A stretch of DNA of 5,532 nucleotides. Origin: Alloprevotella sp. (lineage in GTDB: Bacteria; Bacteroidota; Bacteroidia; Bacteroidales; Bacteroidaceae). The position numbers and the translations under genes are program-made. This document shows positions 5,511-5,532 of the stretch, one piece after another. Each line of letters begins with the position of its first letter. The stretch's first letter is position 1. The notes beneath the pieces were generated by a model. The model saw only the letters and a program-made list of their open reading frames with translations, was not told the origin of the DNA and ran no database searches. The stretch is from the NCBI GenBank assembly GCA_015259235.1, contig JABZGM010000144.1:1-5532 (forward strand). The letters are read 5' to 3'.

Positions 5511-5532
5511 ATGGAAGTATTCCTTATTAAAG
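5511..5532 (+). CDS. rseP: Probable RseP site-2 zinc metalloprotease, first seven codons only
   Basis: An ATG at 5511 opens a frame reading MEVFLIK to the window end. Bacteroidetes RseP proteins commonly begin with a near-identical M-E-x-F-L-I-K segment leading into the first membrane helix with the HExxH site, and rseP commonly follows dxr in this phylum. RseP cleaves anti-sigma factors within the inner membrane. The 86-nt gap after dxr contains no clear terminator and no good TAnnTTTG box, so read-through from dxr is plausible. The catalytic motif lies beyond the window, so the identification rests on seven residues plus gene order. Confidence 0.65.

Noticed and set aside
1..5532. tRNA/rRNA genes, CRISPR arrays, insertion sequences, phage or defence genes, attachment sites.
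   Set aside because: No repeat array, cloverleaf-like sequence, terminal inverted repeat or related protein motif was found on either strand by eye.

Overview
The window looks like a piece of a Bacteroidales chromosome, most likely Prevotella-like. The evidence is the C-terminus of a Mfa1-type fimbrillin, a DUF4290 gene (a family typical of Bacteroidetes), Bacteroidetes-style protein variants in MurA and RimM, a TAnnTTTG-type promoter box, and start codons without Shine-Dalgarno sequences. The genus call is inference. All recognised genes are on the + strand.

Layout. Positions 1-420 hold the 3' end of a fimbrial subunit gene, closed by a strong intrinsic terminator at 461-496. A stretch of about 275 bases with no recognisable gene follows. 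A good Bacteroidetes promoter (773-803) then drives a leader of roughly 200 nt that can fold into nested hairpins. Next comes a housekeeping gene run: tsaB (1009-1701), a DUF4290 gene (1709-2242), murA (2274-3578), rimM (3699-4259), dxr (4276-5424), and the first codons of a probable rseP (5511 to the window end). Gaps are 7, 31, 120, 16 and 86 nt. Only the murA-rimM gap is large enough to suggest a regulatory break; it holds a short direct repeat, a weak hairpin and a long pyrimidine tract.

How the genes fit together. The run combines tRNA t6A modification (TsaB), 30S ribosome maturation (RimM), the first committed step of peptidoglycan synthesis (MurA), the committed step of MEP isoprenoid synthesis (Dxr) and envelope-stress proteolysis (RseP). 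Dxr feeds undecaprenyl phosphate, the lipid carrier that peptidoglycan precursors need, so MurA and Dxr converge on the cell wall. The fimbrial gene upstream is a separate transcription unit with visibly lower GC.

I see no undescribed multi-gene system. The points most worth a second look are the MurA active-site Cys-to-Asp replacement (predicted fosfomycin insensitivity), the structured leader before tsaB, the conserved but uncharacterised DUF4290 protein, and the 22-bp-period direct repeat before rimM.
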